Assembly: GCA_009928665.1 (NCBI GenBank)
Contig: SACF01000010.1
Location: forward strand, 1-64,000
DNA from: Alphaproteobacteria bacterium
Lineage (GTDB): Bacteria; Bacteroidota; Bacteroidia; Bacteroidales; FEN-979
Direction: 5' to 3'
DNA: 64,000 nucleotides
The first letter of the stretch is position 1. The number at the start of each line of letters is the position of its first letter. Positions 7,030 through 16,225 of this stretch are shown piece by piece. A program made the translations under genes and the position numbers. The notes below the pieces were generated by a model. The model had not been told where the DNA came from. It was given only the letters and a program-made list of their open reading frames with translations, and searched no databases.

Positions 7030-8559
7030 ATGAACGGTTACACCGAGGTCAACTATTCCCTGGGTGATTTTACCGCCGGAATGCGCTTCGAAGCCTATCT
7101 GCCTCCGTTATTAGGCTACGATGCCCAGAATGAGGGACTCGGAGTGCCCTATTGGTATGCCCGTTACAAGACCGATTTTATCGATGTGACTGCGGGGAAT
7201 TTTTATGAACAGTTCGGGTATGGAATGATGCTCAGGACTTATCAGGAATGGACCCTGGGCTTCGACAATTCGTTGAAAGGACTCCGGGTAAAGATCATGC
7301 CAACCAAGGGGATCACCCTCAAAGGAGTTTACGGGGTGCAGCGTTATTACTGGGATCCTTACAAGGACGGGAACCGGGGCATCGTGAAAGGTGTGGACGG
7401 GGATTTCTACCTGAACGATATCTTTACGGGAATGGCTGATTCAAAACTGAAGGTTTCACTTGGTGGAACTTTTGTCAGCGTTTTTCAGAAGGATGCTACC
7501 CGCGATATCGTGATCAACGGCAAGATCTATGAAATGAAAATGCCCCAGAATGTTGCCAATTACGGTGGCCGGATCAATCTTGACTTTGCCGGGTTCAGTC
7601 TCTATTCGGAATATGCCTATAAGATCAACGACCCCTCGGCACGCAATAAATACATCTATAAAAACGGGAATGCCTTGTTTGCCAACCTGGGTTACACCCG
7701 GCCGGGACTGGGAATTTCGGTGATGACCAAGTGGATCGATAACATGAGTTATAAGTCGGACCGTACCATCACCAACAACATGCTCGATATTAATTACCTG
7801 CCGGCCATCACAAAAGAACATACCTACGCGCTGGCCAGCATGTATCCCTATGCAACCCAACCCAACGGAGAGGCGGGATTATCAGGAACGGTTACCTATC
7901 ACCTGAAAAAGAACTCCAAACTGGGCGGTAAAAGCGGGATGTCGATTGCCGCTAATTTCACCCAGGTCAATTCCATTAGAAAATCGCCGATCAACGACAG
8001 CACTGCAGTCGGGCAACCCGGTACCCTGGGTTATACAACCACTTTCTTCAGCGTCGGCAACGAAGTGTACTACCAGGAAGCAAGTATCGAAGTGACCAAG
8101 AAATTCAGTAAAAATTGGAAGGGCATCTTTACCTACCTGTACCAAACCTACAATAAATTTATTACCGAAGGACATACCGATAACCAGGATAACAGCCTCA
8201 TCTATTCACAGATCGGAATTGCCGATGTGACCTGGAAAATAGATGCGAAACACAGCCTCCGTTGTGAATTACAGGGTTTATGGACGAAACAGGACAAAGG
8301 CAATTGGGCAGCGGCATTGCTCGAGTTTACCGTTGCACCGCACTGGTTTGTTACGTTACAGGATCAGTGGAATTACGGAAACCAGGATCATGAGATGCGA
8401 CTCCATTACTATAATGTAAGCGGTGGATACAACTGGAACAGCACACGGGTTTCGTTGTCGTATGGCCGCCAGCGCGAAGGGGTGATTTGCGTGGGTGGCG
8501 TTTGCCGGTATGTTCCGGCTTCCAGCGGATTCACACTGACCCTCTCCACCAGTTTTTAA
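7030..8559 (+). CDS. DUF6029-family outer-membrane-like protein (5' end out of frame)
   Basis: Matches what I know of DUF6029, a Bacteroidota family of unknown function predicted as an outer-membrane beta barrel. Typical early segments are visible: LPPLLGYDAQNEG, GVPYWYARYKTDF, VTAGNFYEQFGYGMMLRTY and NSLKGLRVK. The rest alternates aromatic-rich amphipathic strands and ends in VSLSYGRQREG...TLTLSTSF, a barrel-like C-terminus with terminal Phe. The first Met (7030) lies inside the mature domain; the true N-terminus with signal peptide is encoded upstream (see 6840-7029). It sits between TlpA and Omp28, an arrangement I know from other Bacteroidota. Confidence 0.8.
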   Translation: MNGYTEVNYSLGDFTAGMRFEAYLPPLLGYDAQNEGLGVPYWYARYKTDFIDVTAGNFYEQFGYGMMLRTYQEWTLGFDNSLKGLRVKIMPTKGITLKGVYGVQRYYWDPYKDGNRGIVKGVDGDFYLNDIFTGMADSKLKVSLGGTFVSVFQKDATRDIVINGKIYEMKMPQNVANYGGRINLDFAGFSLYSEYAYKINDPSARNKYIYKNGNALFANLGYTRPGLGISVMTKWIDNMSYKSDRTITNNMLDINYLPAITKEHTYALASMYPYATQPNGEAGLSGTVTYHLKKNSKLGGKSGMSIAANFTQVNSIRKSPINDSTAVGQPGTLGYTTTFFSVGNEVYYQEASIEVTKKFSKNWKGIFTYLYQTYNKFITEGHTDNQDNSLIYSQIGIADVTWKIDAKHSLRCELQGLWTKQDKGNWAAALLEFTVAPHWFVTLQDQWNYGNQDHEMRLHYYNVSGGYNWNSTRVSLSYGRQREGVICVGGVCRYVPASSGFTLTLSTSF

Positions 8560-8623
8560 CCTGCAGGTCTGCCCCGGCCGCATAGATTAATCAATTAACA
8601 CCGATACAGGAAATCATCAAAAT

Positions 8624-9469
8624 ATGAAAACCAACCGATATACGATCCTATTGCTGTTGTTCGCGGCAGTATGGATTCAGTCCTGCAGCAAAGTCGGGGA
8701 ACCTTACCTGACCTATAAGAGTGTCCTGATCGACACAACCGCCCACCGCTCGGTACTCCTTGAGGATTATACAGGCATGAGATGCCCCAATTGTCCGCCC
8801 GCAACCCTTATCGGTGAAGGGCTTCAGGACTTATACAAGGGTCAGGTCTTCATGATCCAGGTACATGCCGGATTTTATGCCGATACCTCCAAAACCCCTG
8901 GCAGTATCTGGAAAACCGATTACAAGTCCCAGGCCGGTACACGTTGGTACACCGATTTTAAATGTCCGCAGAATCCCATGGGATTGATCAACCGGGCAAA
9001 CTTCGACTCAAAATTCTGGATCGGTTCCGACCAGTGGGCAGATGCAGTTGCCTATCAGGCCGGGCTCACCAAGCCTGCCATCCTGTCCATCAGCAATAAA
9101 GTGGTGACTTCAGGAGAGGATGCACAACTGACAACCCGGATACAGGGGAAATTTCTTCACAAGATGAGCGGTAGTTATAATGTTTGTGTTCTCATCCTTG
9201 AGGACAGTCTGATCTCTCCCCAACAGGACGGAGCAACCATCGACACCAACCATCTTTTTATGAATTTGCTGAGGGGATCGATGAACGGGGACTACGGCGA
9301 ACTGGTAATTTCCCATCCCGATTCCCTTTCGCTGTTCACCAGTCCTTCTTATACCATGACCCTGAACCGTAAATGGAAGGTGAAAAACCTCAGCGTCCTG
9401 GCGTTTCTGATGAATCCCGTAACCTACGAGGTGGTACAGGTCGCCAAAAAGCCCCTGATTCAGCACTAA
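8624..9469 (+). CDS. Omp28-related outer membrane lipoprotein
   Basis: A lipoprotein signal (ILLLLFAAVWIQSCSK) is followed by an Omp28-family domain. VLLEDYTGMRCPNCPPA carries a thioredoxin-like CxxC (Cys54, Cys57), as usual in this family; NPMGLINRANFD and later CVLILEDSLISPQQDG also fit. 281 aa is normal. The function of Omp28 proteins is not established; the CxxC and the neighbouring TlpA suggest redox partnership. It lies 64 nt after the DUF6029 stop, probably in the same operon. Confidence 0.85.
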   Translation: MKTNRYTILLLLFAAVWIQSCSKVGEPYLTYKSVLIDTTAHRSVLLEDYTGMRCPNCPPATLIGEGLQDLYKGQVFMIQVHAGFYADTSKTPGSIWKTDYKSQAGTRWYTDFKCPQNPMGLINRANFDSKFWIGSDQWADAVAYQAGLTKPAILSISNKVVTSGEDAQLTTRIQGKFLHKMSGSYNVCVLILEDSLISPQQDGATIDTNHLFMNLLRGSMNGDYGELVISHPDSLSLFTSPSYTMTLNRKWKVKNLSVLAFLMNPVTYEVVQVAKKPLIQH

Positions 9470-9669
9470 GCTTTAGATATCAGTTACCGTATAAGCGGCC
9501 TTAGCTGGCGCGTGACCAAAGACAGGGATACGGCAAAGGCTGGCTTTCATAGCGCCAGGTTCAGCCGCGTTGCGGTGACGAGGCCCGCGCGGCCTGAGCG
9601 CGAACATAAAAAAGAAGGTGGCCTTTTGAGCCACCCTCCTTTGTTTTAATTCTCACAAAAACTTCAGGA
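9470..9669. other. Convergent intergenic region with GC-rich stretch
   Basis: 200 nt between the convergent Omp28 and C25 genes. A GC-rich stretch at about 9500-9605 (for example GCGTTGCGGTGACGAGG) stands out against neighbouring spacers; I see no ORF or RNA gene in it. Confidence 0.5.
9611..9646. terminator. Hairpin terminator between convergent genes
   Basis: GGTGGC (9617-9622) pairs with GCCACC (9630-9635) around CTTTTGA, extended imperfectly by flanking AAAG/CTTT, with T-rich sequence to the right and A-rich to the left. It could serve both Omp28 (+) and the C25 peptidase (-). Confidence 0.65.
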
Positions 9670-12216
9670 TTATTTTATCATGACCTTCTGCGTGATTGTC
9701 TCACCACTTGCACCGGAAGCTTTAAGGAAATAGAGACCCCGGGGTAATCCCTGGAGATCAACCTTGATTTCGGTTGTTCCGGCAACTGCAATATCGGATT
9801 TTACGTAAACGGCATTTCCAACCAGGTCGTAAATAGTAACCCGGAAAACATCGGCGTTTCCTGAGGTAAACTTGATGTTAAATTTGCCATTACTGGGATT
9901 TGGCGCTACGTTACAGTTGGCAGTTTTTCCGGCTGGATTGACCGATGCAGGAAAGTCAACGGTAATATAGCCTTCTTTGAGGAGGGTATCGGTTGTTATG
10001 CCGTTGGTAACGATCAGTTGGACGTCGAAGATGCCCCTGTTTTCATAGGTTACAATGGGTTCCTTACGGGTAGAGATTTCAGGGCTTCCGCCCGGGAACG
10101 ACCATAAATAGTGGAGGTTAAACCCATAAGAGGTGTCGCTGAAACTGACAGTGTTGCCTGGAATTACTTCGGTTGGGAAGGCTGTAAATCCGACGGAAAT
10201 ATTTACATCGGGATAAATCACGATATCATCGATATAAGGAAGCCGGTTATAGGCTGTCACCACCAGAATCATGGTATCGATCTCGGTGATGTTAAAAGCT
10301 GCGTAGTCAAGAACCAGGGAGTCGTTCTGGATGATTCCGGTTGCCACGATCGAATCGCCCATCGAAAGGGTAGCCCGGGCTCCGGGAACATCGCACACTA
10401 CCAGGTAGGCGCTGTCGACAGCCATGACCGAAGGATTATTCGTAACGGTCATTGCAGTAGGCGCCGAAGTGCGGACCATGATGGTCGGATCTCCGAAAAC
10501 CGTCCAGGTATCAGCCATTTTTTTACCATCATTTCCATAGGAATCGATCATCTTCATACAGCCGTTAATTGAAATTCCGGCAAAGGTACGTTTGATGTTA
10601 TCGGGATACGATTCGGCCAGGATATCCGTCATCTCATCCTGTCCTTCCATCGGTGAATCCCAGCTCTGGTTGATGGTCGAACCAAGAAATGCGACGGCTC
10701 CCGTGGGTTGTCCGTTCTGTGATGCCCGCAACCAGGCTTCGGCAAAGCAGGGCGAACCGGTCATGAATTCGCCGTTCACACAGGCCACCGACCAGATAAA
10801 AGGCAGTTTCCCCGCATTCTGTAACTGGTTTACATTGGTATTGCTGAAATTTGAGCTGCTCCATGCGGTCTTACTTCCATGACCTGTGTAAAGCATCAGG
10901 CTGGCGCCATTGTTCACTTCGGTTGCAACCAGCGCTGGTGTCGGATTCCCCGGGGCATCATTGCCTCCCTGCGAACCATCAAATAGTTCGGGGTTCCAGG
11001 TATAGGTATAGGCTAAAAGCTGCGTCTGCTGATTTCTGATGTGCTCATAATCCATTTCATTGTCATCGCCCGGTCCCTGACTCGACGCGATTCCGATCAC
11101 CGTAGTGTACCAGTCATCTTCAAGATATTGTGGATTCTTCTCATAGTCTAAGGTACGCTGGACCTGCGTCTCCACCTGGGCTACATTCTCTGCCGAAAAC
11201 CGGCCGATAAACACATCGGAATAATGATCGTTACCAACAATGTACCCGTAAGCATTATCGGAAGGTCCGCCCAGTCCGCTGCCGGTATTGGTCGGAATCT
11301 GTGGCCCATCGCCAACAAGCAGGACATGAGTAAGCCCGTGCGCAGTGTAATAATCGGCGATAAAAGTCTTGATCTGGGCTGCCGTGGTTCCGATCGAGTC
11401 CACGTTGATCAGTTCGGTTTGATACCCTTCGGCGATCTTCCATTCGACATAAGGACGGATGGCATCCATGAAACTTCCGTAACAGATCACCAGCAGGTTT
11501 CCATATTCTTCAAGCGGTGAATAACTCATTGCATCAAAGTTCAGGAAATGCCGATTCAGTACGGAGGCGAAATCCTGGGGGAGTTGCTTTTTATCCGTTC
11601 CGGTAACAAGCGGATTAATCCCACTTTCGCCGGCTTTGTAAATCTCAACCGTAATATCATAATAGACCCGAAGAACCCGTGTAACCGGGTTGTACTGGAA
11701 TGGATAGGTGATGATTGTCTGTCCGCGGACATCCCTGATAATGTAAGGATCGCGCATTCCGGTCAGAGATCCGGGGAAAAACTGATCGGAATTATACTCC
11801 GGACCAAATTCATAAGGAACGGTCGATGGATCAATATCCCGCGTCAGCACTCCTTTGGATGGGGCGATCAGAACACCTGGAAAATCGAGATAGTTGGATG
11901 CAACCACCCTCACCTGCATTTCGGCCTGATCGGGAATGACAACCGAAGCGGTGAGTTTGGGCAGTTCCGGGGCGTTTTTTTCAAGCAGAAAAGATGATTT
12001 GTCCAGGGTGATGATCTGAGCCTCCCCTTTTGAGGTTTGAACAGGGTTTAGATAAAAACCATTCAGGGAAAAGTGTACCGTCGAATGGATCCCGTCGGTC
12101 GATACCAGTGCGACTTTCGCAGGGGCCGGAAGGGCCGATCCGATACCCGTCCAGTTTCCGCTGAATACGGAAAGGGTGAGGGCGAAGGCAAAAAACAGGG
12201 TAATTGATCGTTTCAT
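9670..12216 (-). CDS. Gingipain-like C25 cysteine peptidase with T9SS sorting domain
   Basis: Secreted protease of about 848 aa. I start at ATG 12216 (MKRSITLFFAFALTLSVFSG, a signal peptide) because the longer reading overlaps the upstream gene. Order: signal peptide, propeptide-like region (to about 220), C25 catalytic domain with YTGHGSKTAW (His446) and SVACVNGEF (Cys479), an Ig-like segment, a PKD-type domain (LHYLWSFPGGSPE...FDVQLIVTNG) and a C-terminal Por sorting domain with NPSNGKF and PRGLYFLK. It is expected to be exported by Sec, then by T9SS. It is second in an operon, 10 nt after another C25 gene. Both catalytic residues are present, so it is probably active. Confidence 0.92.
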   Translation of the reverse strand: MKRSITLFFAFALTLSVFSGNWTGIGSALPAPAKVALVSTDGIHSTVHFSLNGFYLNPVQTSKGEAQIITLDKSSFLLEKNAPELPKLTASVVIPDQAEMQVRVVASNYLDFPGVLIAPSKGVLTRDIDPSTVPYEFGPEYNSDQFFPGSLTGMRDPYIIRDVRGQTIITYPFQYNPVTRVLRVYYDITVEIYKAGESGINPLVTGTDKKQLPQDFASVLNRHFLNFDAMSYSPLEEYGNLLVICYGSFMDAIRPYVEWKIAEGYQTELINVDSIGTTAAQIKTFIADYYTAHGLTHVLLVGDGPQIPTNTGSGLGGPSDNAYGYIVGNDHYSDVFIGRFSAENVAQVETQVQRTLDYEKNPQYLEDDWYTTVIGIASSQGPGDDNEMDYEHIRNQQTQLLAYTYTWNPELFDGSQGGNDAPGNPTPALVATEVNNGASLMLYTGHGSKTAWSSSNFSNTNVNQLQNAGKLPFIWSVACVNGEFMTGSPCFAEAWLRASQNGQPTGAVAFLGSTINQSWDSPMEGQDEMTDILAESYPDNIKRTFAGISINGCMKMIDSYGNDGKKMADTWTVFGDPTIMVRTSAPTAMTVTNNPSVMAVDSAYLVVCDVPGARATLSMGDSIVATGIIQNDSLVLDYAAFNITEIDTMILVVTAYNRLPYIDDIVIYPDVNISVGFTAFPTEVIPGNTVSFSDTSYGFNLHYLWSFPGGSPEISTRKEPIVTYENRGIFDVQLIVTNGITTDTLLKEGYITVDFPASVNPAGKTANCNVAPNPSNGKFNIKFTSGNADVFRVTIYDLVGNAVYVKSDIAVAGTTEIKVDLQGLPRGLYFLKASGASGETITQKVMIK

Positions 12217-12226
12217 GGGTGGTTGT

Positions 12227-15200
12227 TTATTTGTTAATGACAAATTTAGATACATATTGGTTGCCTGAGGCTTTCAGGATACAAAAATAGATACCGTCGG
12301 GGACTTGTGATAACCGGATTTTTTCACGATTCAGGCCTTCACCCCGGGTTAAATTGGAAAGCGGCATTGTTACCGCTTCTCCCAGCGTGTTCAGGATTGA
12401 AAGGGTCACCTCGCCTGCTGCAGGAAGTGAATACTCAACCGTGATGAGATCCTGCGCGGGATTCGGATAAAGACGGAGCCGGATGGGATTTGATTCCGGA
12501 GCGGTACCGGTGATCAGCCAGGTGATGAAATTGGAGGGATCCGATTCACAAAACGTTGACTGATCAACGATCCGTGCGGTATAGTCACCCGAAGCAACAG
12601 GCTGATAGGTCTGTCCGGTTGCATTGGGGATGAGAATGCCGTTGAAGTACCATTGATTGCCGGTGGCAACGCTCGATTCAAGCAGGGTTCCCGTTTGGGA
12701 AATCACGGGGGCCTCAGGTTTAGCTGCCAGCGACAGGGTGATCGGGGCTGAGGTAAGTATGGAGGTGCCGTCGCTGACAGTCACCGTGTAGGTGATGTTC
12801 GACAGCGGTGTGGAAATTGGGGTGGCGCTGGTGGGATCGTTCAGGTAAGTTGCCGGATTCCACTGGTAGGTGTAATTACCGGTTCCCCCGTTGGCAATGG
12901 CAACAAGCTGACTCGAACCTCCTTCACAGACATTGGCAGGGAACGAGTTGGACAGCAGCCCTAGAGTCCCTCCCACACAGGTCAGGTGGGCGCTCCATCC
13001 GGGTTTGTTAACGGTATAATTGGAATGGAACATGAAGGTCAGCGATCCATAGCTGTTGGTTGCCGTGATCGTATTGGGAGACCCCGTGCCGTAATAGGTT
13101 CCGATAAGCGGATCAACCATCGAGGCCCCGTCGTAAATGGATAGATAGTCATTCACTCCGCCGGCGCCACTTTCCACCTCAAACATGGTAAATTCCGCTT
13201 TCAACTTAGCGCCCGGATTTCCTGCATGAATAGTCATAATGAAATTCTCATTGTCGTTGTAATTCTGATCCGGACCTCCTGCATCATAGAACATATTATT
13301 ACAAGTAGTTGCAGTTGCATTGTTGATCAGGAGCTGGGGAGGCAGACCAATAGTCATTTGCAGATCTTTGCCGGTTCCATATTGACCCTGCTGACCAGCC
13401 GTCACCAGGAAACTCATCGAAACGCTGGTACCTGAAGGCGTGATGCCGTTGGTTACCACCGTGAAATAGCTATAGGTTGACGAGAGGGCAGGAATACTAC
13501 CGATCACAGTGGTCTGACCATTGACGAGGATGTAAACGGAGGATCCCGGGGATACCAGAAGCTGTCCGAAGCCGTTGCCCACCGTGGCATGTCCGGTGTT
13601 CATGACTTTGATTTTCAACATGGCCGTTTCGCCCGGATCAAGGACGCCGTTGTTGTTACCACCCGGCAGCGGATCGATTACGGTAACCTCTCCGACTGCA
13701 AGAACCGGCGCATGAAGGAGCAGCGTATAGGAGCGGGTCCAGGAATCCGCGCCATCGGTAAAAGTCAGTGTGATGGGAGCCTGATAAAGATCAGCGACGT
13801 TGTTCCTGATGGTAATATTGAAAGCATTGGATCCGGTAAATACCGAATTGGCCGGAATTGCTCCGAATGAAAAGGCATTGTTGACGATGACGATGTTGGT
13901 ATCGGTTGTGGAGGCAACACACTGAAGGTTGGTCGTAGCCTGCATTCCAACATTGTTGATGGTCAGGTTCAGGGTGATTTGTTCTCCAAAATCAGCCAGG
14001 TGGTTGTTGTTGCCGCCAACCGAGTCGTTGATAGTAATCTGTCCCAGGGTGATATAGGGACCGGCAGGCTGGATGATCGGGATGGAATCAAGCAAGGGTT
14101 TCCGGTTTTGTTTGGTGATGACCACATAACCCATTCCGGGCGTGTTGAGCGCTGGGAACTGAAGCGTCACGATTCCCGATGAATCGGCGCAACGTGCATC
14201 CAGAAGGGTGCTGTCGTTCAGCGAGAAGGCTGCATAGGACCAGGGTTCCGTATTGATGGTAATGTTTGTTGTTCCCACGATCGCAACCGGTGGCAATACC
14301 GCGTTGATAGCGGGAGGAACGGAATAGTAAATACTCAGGGAGGGATCGCCCATCAGGTTGTAGATTTCCCAGTAATAGAGTTTGAGGCTTGAACTGGATT
14401 CCTCAACGGCCAGGTTTCCGCCTACGATCATCTGGGCCATGGTGGTGAACCATTTTTGGGTAGGTTCGCCGTGGTCGTGGAAGGTTACATCGTAGGCTCC
14501 CAAATGGTCGGCATTGTAAACCGGAGTGGTGGATATTGCTTTTAGTCCGCAGCCCCACCAGAAATCTTCATTCCAGTAAGAATTGTTACTGGCCCCGATG
14601 TAACCGATGGCTCCCTTGTGGGAGGCCCGGGTCACCTCTTCGGCAAAACAGTTGACGTTGTATTTTGAGGTCAGGCAGCAGCTGCCCACCAACAAACTGT
14701 ATTTGTGATCGTTCTGGAGCGCGGCGATCTGCGAAATGACGAACTGCGGGTCAGCCCAGCCCTGCTCCGATCCGTGTGCCGTATAGTTGGCATAACAAAC
14801 GCCATTGGAAATATCGGTCCGGATCTGTTGGGAGTAATTGGCTCCTGAAGGCTCAGGCTGAAGATAGGTGTGCGAGGTGAGTCCGTGGGCAATATTAAAG
14901 TATTCATTGGTTCCGTAATTGATCTGTCCGTTCCCATACGTAAGTCCGCTACCGCCGGCATCGTAACCCGCGACCATCACATCCTCGTTCAGGAAAGAGT
15001 CATCCGGGAATTCGTACTTTTCATATTCAATGGTTTTTTCAACATAAGGCTGCAATTGGGTGAGCGAAGAAGCCGAGAACCTTCCATAATAGACCTCCGG
15101 AAGGTTATCGCCGGTGTACTCACAATACCACAGGTCGGTCGCCTGCCCGTTGTTCATAAATGCCGGAATCTGAGCCACATCCCCGACAAAAAGGATAAAA

Positions 15201-16129
15201 CTGGGCGGATTCAGTCCTGATGGCGGATTTAGGTAAAGATTCTGGAGATAGGCTTTTATTGAAGTGGTAGTCGACCCCACGCCAGGATCATCGGTATAGG
15301 CTTCTACTACCCGGAATCCTTTGCGGGTCTTCCATTTGACCAGGGGTTGAAGTGCCGCTTCGAACATACGCGGCGATACGATCACGTAAGTAACCGGCGA
15401 AGAGGTCACAAGGGAATCAGCCTGACCGTGAAAATTTGGGATCTGCCGGTAGAGGTTGTCATAGAATACCGATGCATAGCGCGATTTTTGCTTCTGGGTG
15501 GCGGCAACATCCGTATTCCGGTAAGTGATTTTGAATTCAAGCGCAGTATAAACCCTGAGTTGGTTGGTCACCGGGTTATATTGAACGGGTGAAATTTGCA
15601 GCTGTACCAGGTTCAGGGTACGAAGTGTTCCTGCAGGATTGATCTGAACGAGTGGGGCGCCGGTAAACCGGTTCAGTTGATAGGTCGCCTCATTGAGCAC
15701 AAATGGGATCTGCGCCGGATCGGTGATGCCCTTCGATACCGATGCCTGGGTCGGGATCAGCCGGGTATGAATGGCATAGGTTGATAGGTCGAGGTCGATG
15801 TAGTCCTGGCGCGTTATGGAAATTTCCGGTGTAGCGTTTACCGGTATTTCAATCAGTTTTCCGAAGGTGGGGAGGTCGGGATCTCCGACAACACTGCTGT
15901 GGCAGTAACCCGGAATATAAAGTTCAGTAAAAGGACCCAGTTTGGTCATCACTTCCCGGAACTCAATCTTACCGAGGGCAGCGGTTACCGTTAGATGGCT
16001 GTAGGGGAGTGGTTGGTAGCGCAGGTCATTTTTTCCCGATGCAAAGGTAATATCACCGGCATGTACGACCTGTAAAAGGCTCATCATCAATGTAAAAACA
16101 AGAAAAAAATGGTAGAAATTCTTTTTCAT
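12227..16129 (-). CDS. Large gingipain-like C25 peptidase with CUB-like and T9SS domains
   Basis: 1300 aa. Order: signal peptide (MKKNFYHFFLVFTLMMSLLQ), C25 propeptide (with SVVGDPDLPTFGKLIEIP), catalytic domain with YTAHGSEQGW (His452) and GSCCLTSKY (Cys484 or Cys485 as nucleophile), C25-type Ig-like domain, two CARDB-like segments containing GGNNNHLADFGE and GGNNNGVLDPGE, a CUB-like domain (CNNMFYDAGGPDQNY ... GVNDYLSIYDG ... YGSLTFMFHSN), a PKD/Ig-like repeat with TYQWNPATYLNDP, and a Por C-terminal sorting domain (LYPNPAQDLITVEY ... VPDGIYFCIL). It is a cell-surface or secreted protease. Tandem arrangement with the smaller C25 gene suggests duplication or a coupled proteolytic pair. Confidence 0.92.
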   Translation of the reverse strand: MKKNFYHFFLVFTLMMSLLQVVHAGDITFASGKNDLRYQPLPYSHLTVTAALGKIEFREVMTKLGPFTELYIPGYCHSSVVGDPDLPTFGKLIEIPVNATPEISITRQDYIDLDLSTYAIHTRLIPTQASVSKGITDPAQIPFVLNEATYQLNRFTGAPLVQINPAGTLRTLNLVQLQISPVQYNPVTNQLRVYTALEFKITYRNTDVAATQKQKSRYASVFYDNLYRQIPNFHGQADSLVTSSPVTYVIVSPRMFEAALQPLVKWKTRKGFRVVEAYTDDPGVGSTTTSIKAYLQNLYLNPPSGLNPPSFILFVGDVAQIPAFMNNGQATDLWYCEYTGDNLPEVYYGRFSASSLTQLQPYVEKTIEYEKYEFPDDSFLNEDVMVAGYDAGGSGLTYGNGQINYGTNEYFNIAHGLTSHTYLQPEPSGANYSQQIRTDISNGVCYANYTAHGSEQGWADPQFVISQIAALQNDHKYSLLVGSCCLTSKYNVNCFAEEVTRASHKGAIGYIGASNNSYWNEDFWWGCGLKAISTTPVYNADHLGAYDVTFHDHGEPTQKWFTTMAQMIVGGNLAVEESSSSLKLYYWEIYNLMGDPSLSIYYSVPPAINAVLPPVAIVGTTNITINTEPWSYAAFSLNDSTLLDARCADSSGIVTLQFPALNTPGMGYVVITKQNRKPLLDSIPIIQPAGPYITLGQITINDSVGGNNNHLADFGEQITLNLTINNVGMQATTNLQCVASTTDTNIVIVNNAFSFGAIPANSVFTGSNAFNITIRNNVADLYQAPITLTFTDGADSWTRSYTLLLHAPVLAVGEVTVIDPLPGGNNNGVLDPGETAMLKIKVMNTGHATVGNGFGQLLVSPGSSVYILVNGQTTVIGSIPALSSTYSYFTVVTNGITPSGTSVSMSFLVTAGQQGQYGTGKDLQMTIGLPPQLLINNATATTCNNMFYDAGGPDQNYNDNENFIMTIHAGNPGAKLKAEFTMFEVESGAGGVNDYLSIYDGASMVDPLIGTYYGTGSPNTITATNSYGSLTFMFHSNYTVNKPGWSAHLTCVGGTLGLLSNSFPANVCEGGSSQLVAIANGGTGNYTYQWNPATYLNDPTSATPISTPLSNITYTVTVSDGTSILTSAPITLSLAAKPEAPVISQTGTLLESSVATGNQWYFNGILIPNATGQTYQPVASGDYTARIVDQSTFCESDPSNFITWLITGTAPESNPIRLRLYPNPAQDLITVEYSLPAAGEVTLSILNTLGEAVTMPLSNLTRGEGLNREKIRLSQVPDGIYFCILKASGNQYVSKFVINK

Positions 16130-16173
16130 TTGAGTTGGTTTTCTGAATATTTCCGGATGGTGGTAGGTTGGGT

Positions 16174-16181
16174 CAAAGATA
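16174..16181 (-). promoter_or_regulatory. Putative -7 box of the C25 protease operon (TATCTTTG)
   Basis: Exact TAnnTTTG match on the minus strand, 44 nt upstream of ATG 16129. The -33 element is not clear. Confidence 0.5.
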
Positions 16182-16225
16182 GTAATAAATTCAATACGTT
16201 GAGATGATCAGATGAATTCATGGAA

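Noticed and set aside
9470..9669. tRNA or other stable RNA in the GC-rich intergenic DNA
   Set aside because: No T-loop GTTCGA-type sequence with matching acceptor stem; only a terminator hairpin is visible. The other gaps also show no tRNA.
12227..16129. PorU (T9SS sortase) because of C25 fold and size
   Set aside because: It carries accessory modules and its own Por sorting domain and sits next to another C25 protease; I see no other T9SS machinery gene nearby. PorU cannot be excluded from sequence alone but is less likely.
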